A DNA stretch of 64,000 bases, taken from NCBI RefSeq assembly GCF_019222765.1, contig NZ_CP078145.1:4278001-4342000 (forward strand). The letters run 5' to 3'. This document shows positions 55,864-64,000 of this stretch, piece after piece; within the stretch, counting starts at the first letter, position 1; the number at the start of each line of letters is the position of its first letter. This stretch comes from Nocardia iowensis. GTDB taxonomy: Bacteria > Actinomycetota > Actinomycetes > Mycobacteriales > Mycobacteriaceae. The notes under the pieces were generated by a model that ran no database searches, was not told the DNA's origin, and worked only from the letters and a program-made list of their open reading frames with translations. A program made the position numbers and the translations under genes.

Positions 55864-55912
55864 AGTGCCGTTCAGTGTTTGAAAAGTAGCATCTAGCAGC
55901 TCTTTTCGGCTC

Positions 55913-55948
55913 GAGGCCCCGCACCGGAGATACCCGGGGCGGGGCCTC
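55913..55948 (+). terminator. Terminator after glcB
   Basis: GAGGCCCCGC and GCGGGGCCTC form a perfect 10-bp stem (small loop pairing inside) followed by TTCC, about 50 bp after the glcB stop. The remaining spacer to 56176 shows nothing else. Confidence 0.75.
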
Positions 55949-56176
55949 TTCCATTACTGGAGATCAGCTGAAATACCGGTCCGTCACGCTCGAAACGGTC
56001 ACAAGAACGGGGTGGGTAGCCAGAGTCGCCAAAGCTGCGTAATTGGACAGTCCCACGGAGAGTGTGCGGACCGGGGAGTTTCGCCACAGCCACCGCGCGC
56101 CGTGAACCACCGCGGCAGCGAGGTGCCGCTGGCTGGCGGTGACGGTTCGACCACATCGACCCGCTAGGGTGATGTC

Positions 56177-57082
56177 GTGGAGATGCTGCATCTGCGGTAT
56201 TTCGTGGCGGTGGCCGAGGAGCTGAACTTCTCGGCCGCGGCGCGCCGGTTGCATATGGCGAACTCCCCGTTGAGCCAGCGGATCCGGGATCTCGAGCAGG
56301 AGCTCGGACAGCAGTTGTTCGATCGCAGCACGCACCATGTCCGGCTCACCCCTGCGGGTGCGGCGCTGCTGCCGATGGCTCGGGAGGCGCTGACCCAGGT
56401 CAACTCGATTCCTCGGCGACTGCAGGAGGCGGTCCGCCCCGGCCATAGCGTGTTGTCGCTCGGTATCCCTCCGGCGGTGCACCCGGCTCTGCGGGGACGG
56501 GTCAACGCGTTGATCGAGCGGCTGCGTGGACGGTACGAGATCCAGCGCCGGCCCGGCACGACTCCGAGCCTGATCACCGCGGTGCGAGACGGCGACGTCG
56601 ACGTGGCACTGGTCCGCTTCCCGGTCGGCGACCCGGCCCTGGGTCAGCTTCTGGTCATGTCGGAGCGTTTCGGCGCCCTCGTCCCGGCGGCTCGATTCGC
56701 GGGGCGGGACTCGGTCACCGTCGCCGATCTCGCGGATCTCCCGTTCGTCGGCATGCCGACCGACAATCTGCCCGTCGCTTTCGAACGGCTCCAGCGCGAG
56801 CTGCTCGACCGCGGAATCAAAAAACTTGACGTGAAGGATCTGAGCAGCGAAGGAGTTTTCGAGATAATAGCGGGCGGTACGGCATTCTCCTTCACGATAT
56901 TGGATCCAAAAAGCCCGGTGCACGGGCCTCGAATGGACGACGTCCTGGTATTACCGTTGACAGACCTTCAACCGATATTGGAGACCGGGTTGATCTGGGT
57001 CCGCGCGCGTGCCGAGGGTGGCGATCTGCAGCAGTTCGTCGACGTCGCGGGGGAGCTGTTCGCGAACCCACTCACCCGTTGA
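56177..57082 (+). CDS. LysR-family transcriptional regulator
   Basis: A 301-residue LysR-type regulator. The winged HTH at 1-65 has LRYFVAVAEELNFSAAARRL and SPLSQRIRDLEQELGQQLFD, followed by the linker helix and a periplasmic-binding-protein-like effector domain (LSLGIPPAVHPALRGRVN, DVDVALVRFPVGDPALG). GTG at 56177 is the start. Its target is unclear, because it is not divergent from any gene; it may act on the hydrolase gene that follows. A terminator with a T-tract follows at 57107. Confidence 0.87.
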   Translation: MEMLHLRYFVAVAEELNFSAAARRLHMANSPLSQRIRDLEQELGQQLFDRSTHHVRLTPAGAALLPMAREALTQVNSIPRRLQEAVRPGHSVLSLGIPPAVHPALRGRVNALIERLRGRYEIQRRPGTTPSLITAVRDGDVDVALVRFPVGDPALGQLLVMSERFGALVPAARFAGRDSVTVADLADLPFVGMPTDNLPVAFERLQRELLDRGIKKLDVKDLSSEGVFEIIAGGTAFSFTILDPKSPVHGPRMDDVLVLPLTDLQPILETGLIWVRARAEGGDLQQFVDVAGELFANPLTR

Positions 57083-57106
57083 ATAAAAGGAAGTGGCGCT
57101 CCGAAG

Positions 57107-57138
57107 AATGGTTTGACCGACGCGGTCGAACCATTTTT
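57107..57138 (+). terminator. Intrinsic terminator with T-tract after lysR
   Basis: AATGGTT-T-GACC, loop GACGC, GGTC-G-AACCATT followed by TTT. Eleven pairs and one mismatch, 24 bp after the lysR stop. It is the most classical rho-independent terminator in the window. Confidence 0.78.
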
Positions 57139-57233
57139 CGGGAAATAGTCGTTCCCCGCCTGGTCGCTGCGCAGTAGCTTCGTTGTTGAAAGAAGGGAAA
57201 CGTTGTTCGACCGATCAGGAAAGGGCGTGTACT

Positions 57234-58169
57234 GTGACCGAACTTCGAACCGACACCATGTACCGGGTCCGTGAGAACACCATCGAGACCGTCGGTGGGG
57301 TGGAAACCCACTACTGGGAATACCTCCCCGCTCACCCGATCGACGATGTCGTGGCGTACACGACCGGGGGCTGGCCGGTGGACTCGACGTGGCTGGAAGA
57401 CATCATCGAGGGCCTGGTCGAATCCGGTGTCCCGGTCGTCCGTTACGACCAGCGCGGCGCAGGTGTGAGCGGCCACCCACGGCGCACATCGCAATACACG
57501 ATGCCCAAGCTCGCGCAGGAACTCGACGCCGTCATCGACGCGACCGCGGCGGGACGCACGATCTATGTCTTCGGTGAGGCATGGGCGGCGAACATCGCCG
57601 CCGAACACATTCACCGGTTCCCCGGCAAGATCGACACCCTGATCTCGGTGGGCAGCCCGTCGCTGGACATGGCCTTCACCGCCCTGCGCCGCCAAACCCG
57701 GCGGGCGATCGGCGAGAAGTCCCTGCGCAAGCAGGTGGCCTTCCAGTGGGCGGTTCTGTGGTACTGGTTCGCACTGGCGCTGCCGGTACTACCCGAACTG
57801 GTCTTCGCCACCGGCCTCCCCACCGCCGGGCTGAACCGGATGCTCACCCGCTTGGACCAGCGGGGCGGCAAACCGAACGCCGAACCGTTCCGCACCACCA
57901 AAGCCGATGCGGCACAAGGCTCTCTGAAGTATCGGTGGTTCATCCGGCACCGGTCGTTCACGCCCGCCTACGACGAGCTGCGCGTGAACCACCTGCGCGT
58001 GATCCAGCTCGACGGCGAACGCCTGTCGACGCCACTGCTGCTCGAGGGCCTCGGCGATCGGACCCCCGACCTGCGTGTCACGCATCTGGACGCCGACCAC
58101 TTCAACTTCCGCTACGGCAAGACCGGGACCGCGATCGAGAAGGAAATCCGCAACGCCATCGCCAGCTGA
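57234..58169 (+). CDS. Alpha/beta-hydrolase fold protein lacking the nucleophile serine
   Basis: A 311-residue alpha/beta-hydrolase fold protein. VVAYTTGGWP and VVRYDQRGAGVSG are the oxyanion-side and RGxGxS motifs, and DADHFNFRYG carries the likely catalytic His. The nucleophile elbow reads FGEAWAAN at 113-120: Gly-Glu-Ala116-Trp-Ala, so the expected Ser is Ala. It may therefore be a binding protein, a non-hydrolytic enzyme or inactive. GTG at 57234 follows GGAAAGGG by 9 bases; the frame is open to 57183. It lies downstream of lysR behind a terminator. Confidence 0.75.
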   Translation: MTELRTDTMYRVRENTIETVGGVETHYWEYLPAHPIDDVVAYTTGGWPVDSTWLEDIIEGLVESGVPVVRYDQRGAGVSGHPRRTSQYTMPKLAQELDAVIDATAAGRTIYVFGEAWAANIAAEHIHRFPGKIDTLISVGSPSLDMAFTALRRQTRRAIGEKSLRKQVAFQWAVLWYWFALALPVLPELVFATGLPTAGLNRMLTRLDQRGGKPNAEPFRTTKADAAQGSLKYRWFIRHRSFTPAYDELRVNHLRVIQLDGERLSTPLLLEGLGDRTPDLRVTHLDADHFNFRYGKTGTAIEKEIRNAIAS

Positions 58170-58652
58170 CCACGACGGCGACCGCATGCAGGCATCATGC
58201 CCGCTCCAGACAGGTCCACGTCGCAGTCACGTTGGCGCGCCTGGGCCGGTTACTTCACCGCCGACGCGGATCATGTTGTGCGGGTGCCCGATATGCGCGT
58301 CGAACCCGCACGGCATTGCGATCCCGGAAACGGCGCGGGCCCATATTGCCGCTGGGCGAACGTTCTGCGCGGCGAGATCAACTGCGGCGTAGAGCATCCG
58401 ATATTGCCGAGAACAGCGCCGACCTCGGCTCCCGATAAGAAGCTCCGCCGTGTGCGGGTGGCTTGCGGTGAGCGCCTTACACGACGGTCCACTCAGTTGA
58501 CCGGGCACTTCCGATTCACGCGGTACTGGAGGCATTCTAGATCGACGCCGTCACCCGATGTCGCACGACACCACGCAGGGCTGATCGGCACTCTTGGAAC
58601 AACGAACCCGAGCGGAACTGGACCTTCGCTCCAGCGAGCCGAGGAGACAGCT
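58170..58652. other. Non-coding gap, 483 bp
   Basis: Only low-quality frames are found, without ribosome binding sites or family motifs. It should hold the promoter of the secreted lectin-like gene, but I can identify no clear element. Confidence 0.45.
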
Positions 58653-59150
58653 ATGCGGCTACCTAGTATTAGGCGATCGAGGCGACCAGCTGCGGTCATC
58701 GCGGCCGTAACCCTGATGGTCACGCTACTGTCCGGGCTTCCGGCCGCAGCAGCGGACACACCTGACCAGATGAATGCGCTCAGATTCTTTTCATCGAACG
58801 GCGGGTGTCTCGTGCCGGCAGAACGTCCATACGCCCGCGTGCCACCCTGCCTTCCCATCTATGACAGTGCCTCCCGCTGGACCAAGCCCCTCCGTGACCC
58901 GCAAATCCGACACGTAGAGACTGGCGGTTGCCTAGCCATTGGGGCCACATTCGCCATACTCACGCTCTGCGACAGGGGGGAACCGAAATCACAGTGGGAG
59001 CTCCATGTCTTGGGAGAGAACGCGGGTAATATCCGCAGCCGGGATCCAGGATGGCCCAACGCTTGTCTGCATGTGCGCGATGACAGGCACATGACATTGG
59101 AGCGGTGTGACGGATCCGCTGCTCAGTGGTGGACGTGGGCCGTTGTCTAA
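58653..59150 (+). CDS. Secreted ricin-B-lectin-like (beta-trefoil) protein
   Basis: A 165-residue exported protein. The signal peptide (RRPAAVIAAVTLMVTLLSGL, ending around AAAADTPD at 35) is clear. The mature part has beta-trefoil signs: GGCLAIGATF, QWELHVLG, NACLHVRDDRHMTLERCDGS and AQWWTW, i.e. the Gly-x-Cys-Leu and Gln-x-Trp repeats of ricin-type carbohydrate-binding modules, with six or more cysteines. No catalytic domain is attached. ATG at 58653 has GAGGAGA 5 bases upstream. Ligand unknown; a sugar is likely. Confidence 0.68.
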   Translation: MRLPSIRRSRRPAAVIAAVTLMVTLLSGLPAAAADTPDQMNALRFFSSNGGCLVPAERPYARVPPCLPIYDSASRWTKPLRDPQIRHVETGGCLAIGATFAILTLCDRGEPKSQWELHVLGENAGNIRSRDPGWPNACLHVRDDRHMTLERCDGSAAQWWTWAVV

Positions 59151-59407
59151 CGATCAGCTCCCTCCGCAGCCGGGCTCCGGAACCACCGAGATGCGTACCT
59201 GATTCCTGTTGGCGGCCATGACAACCCGGACAACTGGAATTCTTTGAACTCGAGCTTTGTCCTCGGCACAGGTGAAGGCTTGCTCAGATCGGTCGACGTG
59301 CCCATGCCGCGGGACCAGGGGCCACGTCGTGGCCCGCGGACGCCGCCCTCGCCGCAGTACGGCGCCACCACCGCTGACATCGTTCTGCGCTTCCCCGGCG
59401 GGCGGAT

Positions 59408-60781
59408 CTATCCGGGTAGTGGGACAACCGCGCGGTACTTGCCCCCGGGTGCCCGTTGCGGCGGTTCCTCGGCATGTTCGATCGTGACATTGCCGAGGTC
59501 GTTGTCGGTCAGCACCCGTGTGAGCTCGTTGTGCACTGTGCGCCATACGAGTTCGGGATCGGCGTCGCCGGTCGGTCGTAACCGCACACGGAGCGTGTCC
59601 GGCTTGGTCTGCACGATCTGGAACAGCTCGATACCGGGCGTGCGGTCGAACAGCGTGGCCAGCGCCAGCGGCGTGAGGACGCGCCGTTCACCACGAGCCG
59701 TCAGCATGATGAGCGTGTCGCCGGAGCGCCCCTCCACCCGCAGCGTCGGCAACGGACTACCGCATGGGCACGGATCGGGCTTGACCATGACACGGTCGCC
59801 GAGGTCATAGCGCAGGATCGGCTGCACCCGGTTGGCGAGATCGCTGATCAGGACCGTGTGCGACCATTCGCCGGGCGGCGTGGCCCGGTATTCGGCATCT
59901 ACCGGCTCGGCGATCACCCAGTCACTGTTGACGTGATACCAGCCGTGCTGGCAACTGAAGCTCAGGTAGGTACATTCGGTCGCAGCATAGGAGGCGCGGA
60001 CCTTGGTATGGAACGCCGACGCTATTCGTTGCACGTCGCCGCTGGTTATCGTCTCCCCGGCGGGCCCGACGATCACCGGGTCGATGTGCAGCCGACCAGC
60101 GGCCTGCTCGTCGGCCAACACCTTGATCATGCTGGCGTATCCGACGATCACCGCAGGCCGAAACTCCTGCAGGATCCCAACCAATTCGGGCAACGGCATA
60201 TGCACCGACAACGATCGGAGGGTCTTGCGCCGCCACCGGCTGTCCATGGTCAGACGTTTGTACCCGGCGTACCCAATGTAATGGCCGCCGGTGGCGACCA
60301 ATTGGGCGGTGCGCATTCCTCGGGTGAGGAGCCGGAGCACATCGCCGAACCCCAGCCAGGGCAAGAAGTCGCGAGTGGAGAGGACGGTCTGCACGGCCCC
60401 CTCCCGGTCGTCCTGGATGAACAGACCACGATAGCCGCTGGCACCGCTGGTGGTCCCCACCAGATACCGTCCCAGAAACCGTCGACCGATCATTTCAGGA
60501 TCATCGACGAATGCCTGCACCTTCTCCAGCGTCACCGCGCGGTCGGTCACCCAATCATCGAAGCGATCCATCAACGCCTTCTTGCTCGTGACCGGCAACA
60601 GCGTCGGATCTTCGACCCGCTCCGGCAGATCCCGATAGGCCTCCCGGAAATACGGGGAGTAGGCGCGGGCGTATCCGACGTGATCGGCCAGGCGCGCCCG
60701 CTGCCGCCTGGCAATCCCCTCAGCCCCTTCCCTGACGGCCCGGCGCGCGTCGATCCACAGCCCCATTCTGCTCTCTGTCAT
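59408..60781 (-). CDS. PaaK-like (phenylacetate-CoA ligase family) adenylating enzyme
   Basis: A 457-residue protein of the phenylacetyl-CoA ligase (PaaK/CapK) branch of adenylate-forming enzymes. The P-loop is VGTTSGASGYRGLF at about 108-121, VIVGPAGETITSGD and YAATECTYLSF are the middle blocks, and RYDLGDRVMV the conserved late motif. A Cys pair (PDPCPCGSPLP) is seen as in many PaaK homologues. CapK-type members serve in polysaccharide or secondary-metabolite synthesis, so the role need not be phenylacetate catabolism. It stands alone, convergent with the lectin-like gene (257-bp spacer with nothing recognisable). Confidence 0.8.
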   Translation of the reverse strand: MTESRMGLWIDARRAVREGAEGIARRQRARLADHVGYARAYSPYFREAYRDLPERVEDPTLLPVTSKKALMDRFDDWVTDRAVTLEKVQAFVDDPEMIGRRFLGRYLVGTTSGASGYRGLFIQDDREGAVQTVLSTRDFLPWLGFGDVLRLLTRGMRTAQLVATGGHYIGYAGYKRLTMDSRWRRKTLRSLSVHMPLPELVGILQEFRPAVIVGYASMIKVLADEQAAGRLHIDPVIVGPAGETITSGDVQRIASAFHTKVRASYAATECTYLSFSCQHGWYHVNSDWVIAEPVDAEYRATPPGEWSHTVLISDLANRVQPILRYDLGDRVMVKPDPCPCGSPLPTLRVEGRSGDTLIMLTARGERRVLTPLALATLFDRTPGIELFQIVQTKPDTLRVRLRPTGDADPELVWRTVHNELTRVLTDNDLGNVTIEHAEEPPQRAPGGKYRAVVPLPG

Positions 60782-61297
60782 GACGAACCTTCAATCACCC
60801 TGTGCGGCATGCGGTTCGGCCAGTTCCTGGTCGGTCACCGCTGAGCCCCCGTTGACGTGACCATTACCAGATGGGAGTACCCACCCGGAATCCGCAGTAG
60901 TCCCCGGGGTGGCCGAGATCCCTGCCGTCCGCGATCAGATGAAGGCCGCCGTCCAACCCTTGGCAGCTGCGTAGCGGCTCGCCTCTCCCGAGACCCACTG
61001 CGGGACAACGACTCGCGCAGCGTATTGGTGTTCTGGAGTTCCCCGAAGACCGCCGTCGCCTACTGCGCCGATTCGCCGCCCCGACACCGGCCGCTGAGCC
61101 GACACCGAGCATCGGCTCGAAACCTTGACCGGCAATGCCCGAATCTCCTGCTTGAAATCGAAAGACAAGTCAAGACTTACATTTCGACGATTTCTCCATA
61201 AACTGTAGGCACGGCCTCGACGCTGACCTATGAATTGGCTGCAGTGTCTGTTCGCCGGTTCCGCATTCTACATCCGGCAGCGCAAGGAGAACTTGAC
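60782..61297. other. Gap of 516 bp with a possible gene remnant on the minus strand
   Basis: No intact gene is seen. On the minus strand, 61168-60935 reads a protein-like stretch ending SRYAAAKGWTAAF and then a stop, which could be the remnant of a broken gene, but I cannot assign it to a family. The last 35 bp contain AAGGAG, the ribosome binding site of the next gene. Confidence 0.3.
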
Positions 61298-61699
61298 ATG
61301 GGAAACAATATCGGCGAGAAAGCGATTCGGTGCCTGCGATATCTGGAAGCATGCAACTTCGACAACGTACGGGCAATGTGCACGAGCACGGCCACCGTGT
61401 GGCACAACGACGGCAGGGGGGAACAGGCGATCGGTGAGAAGCTGGAGCAGCTGAAACCCCTTGTGAATACCGTAGAGTCGCTTCGATACGAAGTCGCTCG
61501 GCAGTTTCATAATTCGAATGAGGTCCTCCAGCAGAACGTACTTCACCTGGTGATGAACGACGGCTCGCGCAGTGAGCTACACGCTGCAATGTATTTTCGG
61601 TTCAAAGGGGATCTCATCGACCGAATCGAGGAGTACGCCTACGCTGTGCCGATCGAGAGCGATACCATCGGCTCCGGCGTTCGGATGCGAGACCGGTAG
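61298..61699 (+). CDS. SnoaL-like / NTF2-fold protein
   Basis: A 133-residue protein with the alpha+beta cone (SnoaL/NTF2) pattern: an N-terminal helix pair (AIRCLRYLEACNFDNVRAMC), then CTSTATVWHNDGRGEQAIGE and strands around QQNVLHLVMNDGSRSELHAA and MYFRFKGDLIDRIEEYAY. Such proteins are isomerases, hydratases or binding proteins in secondary metabolism and catabolism. ATG at 61298 has AAGGAG 8 bases ahead. The next gene begins 2 bp after its stop, so they form an operon. Visibly less GC-rich than the core genes. Confidence 0.72.
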   Translation: MGNNIGEKAIRCLRYLEACNFDNVRAMCTSTATVWHNDGRGEQAIGEKLEQLKPLVNTVESLRYEVARQFHNSNEVLQQNVLHLVMNDGSRSELHAAMYFRFKGDLIDRIEEYAYAVPIESDTIGSGVRMRDR

Positions 61700-61701
61700 C
61701 T

Positions 61702-62613
61702 ATGACTGAGGGAATGATATCCGTACCGGGGGGCGAAGTCTGGTATCGCAGGATGGGCGGCGGCGGCGTGCCGCTTCTACTGATCCACGGCGGGCCGGGC
61801 TACCCCAGCGATCCGCTATTCGAGGCCTTCGAGCCGGTCGCTCGAGAACGTGAAGTCATCTGGTACGACCAGCTCGGAGTAGGGCGCTCGGATCCGATCG
61901 AAGACCCGGCACTACTGACAGTGAGCCGCTTCCTCGACGAACTCGGCGCAGTGATCGAAGACCTCGGCTTGGCATGCCCGCACGTCTACGGTCACTCCTG
62001 GGGCGCGATGCTCGGCCTTCAGTTCGCCGCACAGCGGGCACCCGAGTGGACGAGTCTGATCTGTGCCAATGGATTGGCGAGCGTGCCCCGATTCGAGAAC
62101 GAGGTACGAGACTTGCTGGCGAAGTTACCCGGCAATGTGTTGGACCGAACTTACGGGCGTGAATTGAGCGGTGAGACGAACGATCCCGACTATCGGGTTG
62201 CCCAAGAGGAGTACTTGCGCGCATGCATTGTGCGCACCGCGACGGTGCACCTCGATCCGGATCGCATGAGCTTGATGACATTCCGGACCATGATCGGACA
62301 TGCGGACTACCACGTCACCGGAGTCCTGCACGATTGGGACATATTCGACGAGCTCGAACGGATTCGCGTTCCTACTCTGGTGCTCGGCGGAGAGTTCGAC
62401 GAGTGCGTTCCCGCGCACCTCGCCGACATCGCCAGCCGAATCCCGGACTCCGACCATGTCACGCAGTCGGGCGCGGCCCACATGGGATACCTCGAGCATG
62501 AGCCACTTCGCCACGAGTATATCTCGATCATTCAGGACTACATGCTTCGAATCGAAGAACGTGCGCAACCGAACGCGACGAATCTGCGCGGGCAGCTTTC
62601 GATGCCGCGATGA
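61702..62613 (+). CDS. Proline-iminopeptidase-type alpha/beta hydrolase
   Basis: A 303-residue alpha/beta hydrolase of the prolyl aminopeptidase/amidase group (S33 peptidase). The oxyanion motif is LLIHGGPGYP, the nucleophile elbow GHSWG with Ser99, the acid in GGEFDECVP and the His in SGAAHMGYLEHEP. All three triad residues are present, unlike the hydrolase at 57234. Substrates in this group range from N-terminal proline peptides to amino-acid amides and antibiotic intermediates. Coupled to the SnoaL-like gene. Confidence 0.87.
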   Translation: MTEGMISVPGGEVWYRRMGGGGVPLLLIHGGPGYPSDPLFEAFEPVAREREVIWYDQLGVGRSDPIEDPALLTVSRFLDELGAVIEDLGLACPHVYGHSWGAMLGLQFAAQRAPEWTSLICANGLASVPRFENEVRDLLAKLPGNVLDRTYGRELSGETNDPDYRVAQEEYLRACIVRTATVHLDPDRMSLMTFRTMIGHADYHVTGVLHDWDIFDELERIRVPTLVLGGEFDECVPAHLADIASRIPDSDHVTQSGAAHMGYLEHEPLRHEYISIIQDYMLRIEERAQPNATNLRGQLSMPR

Positions 62614-62743
62614 CGCTGCGCTACCAGATGCGCAACGTAGATCGTGAATCGTTCGGCAGGGCCACCAGATCCAATGTCGCGGATTGTCGACGGTTTCCAA
62701 CCGGTGGGTGACCGGGGCCCGGAACCGGTGGCGTAGCGGCCCG

Positions 62744-62776
62744 CCTAAGAATCTCCTTAGCGATCCCTAAGACCCG
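62744..62776 (+). promoter_or_regulatory. Three 11-bp direct repeats upstream of the inhibitor-like gene
   Basis: CCTAAGAATCT, CCTTAGCGATC and CCTAAGACCCG follow each other without gap, consensus CCTWAG-N5, 45 bp before the ATG at 62821. An 11-bp period of direct half-sites is the binding pattern of OmpR/PhoB-type response regulators. Confidence 0.5.
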
Positions 62777-62820
62777 CTCACTACGTTTGATGCATCCACG
62801 CAACACCTGGAGTAGCGATC

Positions 62821-63333
62821 ATGAAGACAAAAGTATCGTCGATACACAGATTCCGCAGCGCACTGACTGGAACAATACTGGCTATCGGACTGTACGCCGC
62901 CAGCTCAGGGGCGCCTGTCACCGCAGCACCCGCAACCGGCGACGGCAAATGTGAACGCGGCGAGATCTGCGTCTGGCAGAACGACGACTTCAAAGGCTGC
63001 TTCTACGATTTCGTCCCACCGAACGAGGACTCCAACTACGGAAACGGATCTCCGCGATGGAACAACTGCGACGGGACGATGGAAGACAAGATCTCCTCCT
63101 ACCGGAACAGAAGTGGCCACTGGGTTGTCTTCGGGGAAACACGCGCGAATGCTGGTCGGTGGGGGGCAGCAGGCCAGTTCCGGCACTGCGCGGCTCCTGG
63201 CGCGGAGAGCAGCAATCTCGCCAATTTTGGGGACCCACTGATGTGGAGTATTGAAAACAGAATCAGCTCACATGACACCTTCGACTGGGGGAACAATCCT
63301 CCGGACGTATGTATTTGGTGGGATCGGGACTAG
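62821..63333 (+). CDS. Secreted peptidase-inhibitor I36 / crystallin-fold-like protein
   Basis: A 170-residue exported protein. Signal peptide at about 1-36 (LTGTILAIGLYAASSGA). The mature part has two similar halves with ICVWQNDDFKGCFYDF and EDKISSYRNRSGHWVVFGE, then ANAGRWGAAGQFRHC and ENRISSHDTFDW: the pattern of inhibitor family I36 (Streptomyces metalloproteinase inhibitor) and beta-gamma-crystallin folds, with Cys residues for two disulfides. It may inhibit a secreted protease or bind calcium. Preceded by 11-bp direct repeats. Confidence 0.7.
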   Translation: MKTKVSSIHRFRSALTGTILAIGLYAASSGAPVTAAPATGDGKCERGEICVWQNDDFKGCFYDFVPPNEDSNYGNGSPRWNNCDGTMEDKISSYRNRSGHWVVFGETRANAGRWGAAGQFRHCAAPGAESSNLANFGDPLMWSIENRISSHDTFDWGNNPPDVCIWWDRD

Positions 63334-63402
63334 CTGACGAGCGTCGACGGCGCCACCGAAGACGAGAGAAGCAGCATGGCAACGCGGACGGGCGTTCGCG
63401 TG

Positions 63403-64000
63403 TCACACGGGCTTGCAGACGATTGCCGCGAATCCGATCTGGTTCGCGCTCAGTCTTTTTGATACCGACTTTCGGAAACTTGGCTGGAGCAGGCGGAGGA
63501 AGAAGCGTAGGGGGCCGCAGGGGAGGGCGACGTGGTTGACGAACACGTATGGGGACTCGCCGGTGGGTTGGAGCAGGGCCGAGTGGTCCACCCCGGCTTT
63601 GTGGGTGAACCAGCCGGCGATCTGTTCCCACTGGCGCAGCGCGGGTTCGGTCTCGGGCGAAGTGAAGTGGTTGAACAGGAAGGCATCTGAAGTCGCATGG
63701 TCGATGTCACCGATGCGTCTGGTGTTACGTGCTGCCATCACGAAGTCGGCGTCCAAGTGCATCAAGGCCTCGTCGGCCTCGACGGCCGGGATCGTTTCGG
63801 GTGAGGTCGTCTGGACCAGGACCAGCACGTCGAACCGCGGGTGGTTGGTTGCCGGGGGGATCAGGAGGGCCTCGTACACGGTGACCCGCACGACCTCGGA
63901 CCGTGTTTCGAGTCGCCGGGCCATGGTGGTGCAGCGCCGGAGTGCGTCGGTGCGCGACGCGCTTCTGCCTACGAAGGGTGTTCTCTGCGGCGGGTCGATG
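63403..64000 (-). CDS. Uncharacterised protein, N-terminus beyond window edge
   Basis: The minus-strand frame is open from the right edge to the TAG/TGA at 63403, giving at least 199 residues. I do not recognise the family. Visible are DALRRCTTMARRLETRSEVV, VTVYEALLIPPATNHPRFDV, MHLDADFVMAARNTRRIGDI, DAFLFNHFTSPETEPALRQW and a basic C-terminus with SFRKSVSKRL. There is no membrane segment. An internal ATG at 63924 exists, but sequence upstream looks equally coding, so the true start is probably outside. It is convergent with the inhibitor-like gene. Confidence 0.6.
   Translation of the reverse strand, partial: IDPPQRTPFVGRSASRTDALRRCTTMARRLETRSEVVRVTVYEALLIPPATNHPRFDVLVLVQTTSPETIPAVEADEALMHLDADFVMAARNTRRIGDIDHATSDAFLFNHFTSPETEPALRQWEQIAGWFTHKAGVDHSALLQPTGESPYVFVNHVALPCGPLRFFLRLLQPSFRKSVSKRLSANQIGFAAIVCKPV

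Overview
The window is high-GC actinobacterial chromosome, most likely Nocardia or a close mycolic-acid-containing relative. Supporting signs are an MspA-type porin, a WhiB regulator, a GarA-type FHA protein carrying the ETTSVF phospho-acceptor motif, malate synthase G, Tat and Sec secreted proteins, frequent GTG starts and 4-base stop/start overlaps. The block pgsA-like / gcvH / garA / ftsR / bifunctional nuclease / merR / gcvP / VWA protein / glcB (33.5-55.9 kb) has the same order as Mycobacterium tuberculosis Rv1822-Rv1837c as I remember it. It is interrupted here by a catabolic insert. The genus cannot be proved from this sequence alone.

Region 1 (1-14.5 kb) is a cell-surface glycan cluster: a GT4 glycosyltransferase (cut by the left edge), a pyruvyl-transferase-family protein, a GT2 glycosyltransferase, two related three-domain methyltransferases, a 3,5-epimerase-like protein, a coupled minus-strand operon (C-methyltransferase, sugar nucleotidyltransferase, PIG-L deacetylase, SDR), and a polyprenyl-phosphate sugar transferase. 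A Tat-exported flavin oxidoreductase with a divergent TetR gene and a porin gene sit among them. Region 2 (14.5-33.4 kb) is mixed housekeeping and accessory: heme oxygenase, ThrE exporter, ComB-like phosphatase, two LLM flavin oxidoreductases, a tiny zinc ribbon with an unknown 120-residue partner, acyl-CoA oxidase, a TetR/ABC drug-exporter operon, PAP2, a large LuxR-type ATPase regulator, a NERD protein, DUF2252 and a GMC oxidoreductase.

Region 3 (33.5-43.4 kb) is the conserved central-metabolism block. GarA and the glycine cleavage genes link nitrogen and glycine flux, and gcvP sits behind a tandem glycine riboswitch. Two spacers in this block hold small open reading frames built from tandem repeats. 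One bridges garA and ftsR, overlapping both by 4 bases. The other is a pair of 77-bp repeats whose mini-ORFs hand ribosomes by ATGA overlaps to the nuclease gene. I consider these the most novel features of the window.

Region 4 (43.8-53.5 kb) holds two fatty/aromatic acid catabolic operons, each with a TetR regulator, and a DM13 protein. Region 5 (53.7-64 kb) starts with glcB and becomes accessory: LysR, a serine-less alpha/beta hydrolase, a PaaK-like adenylating enzyme, a SnoaL-like protein, a prolyl-aminopeptidase-type hydrolase, and two small secreted proteins (lectin-like and inhibitor-I36-like), with longer non-coding gaps. No tRNA, rRNA, insertion sequence, CRISPR array or replication origin was seen.
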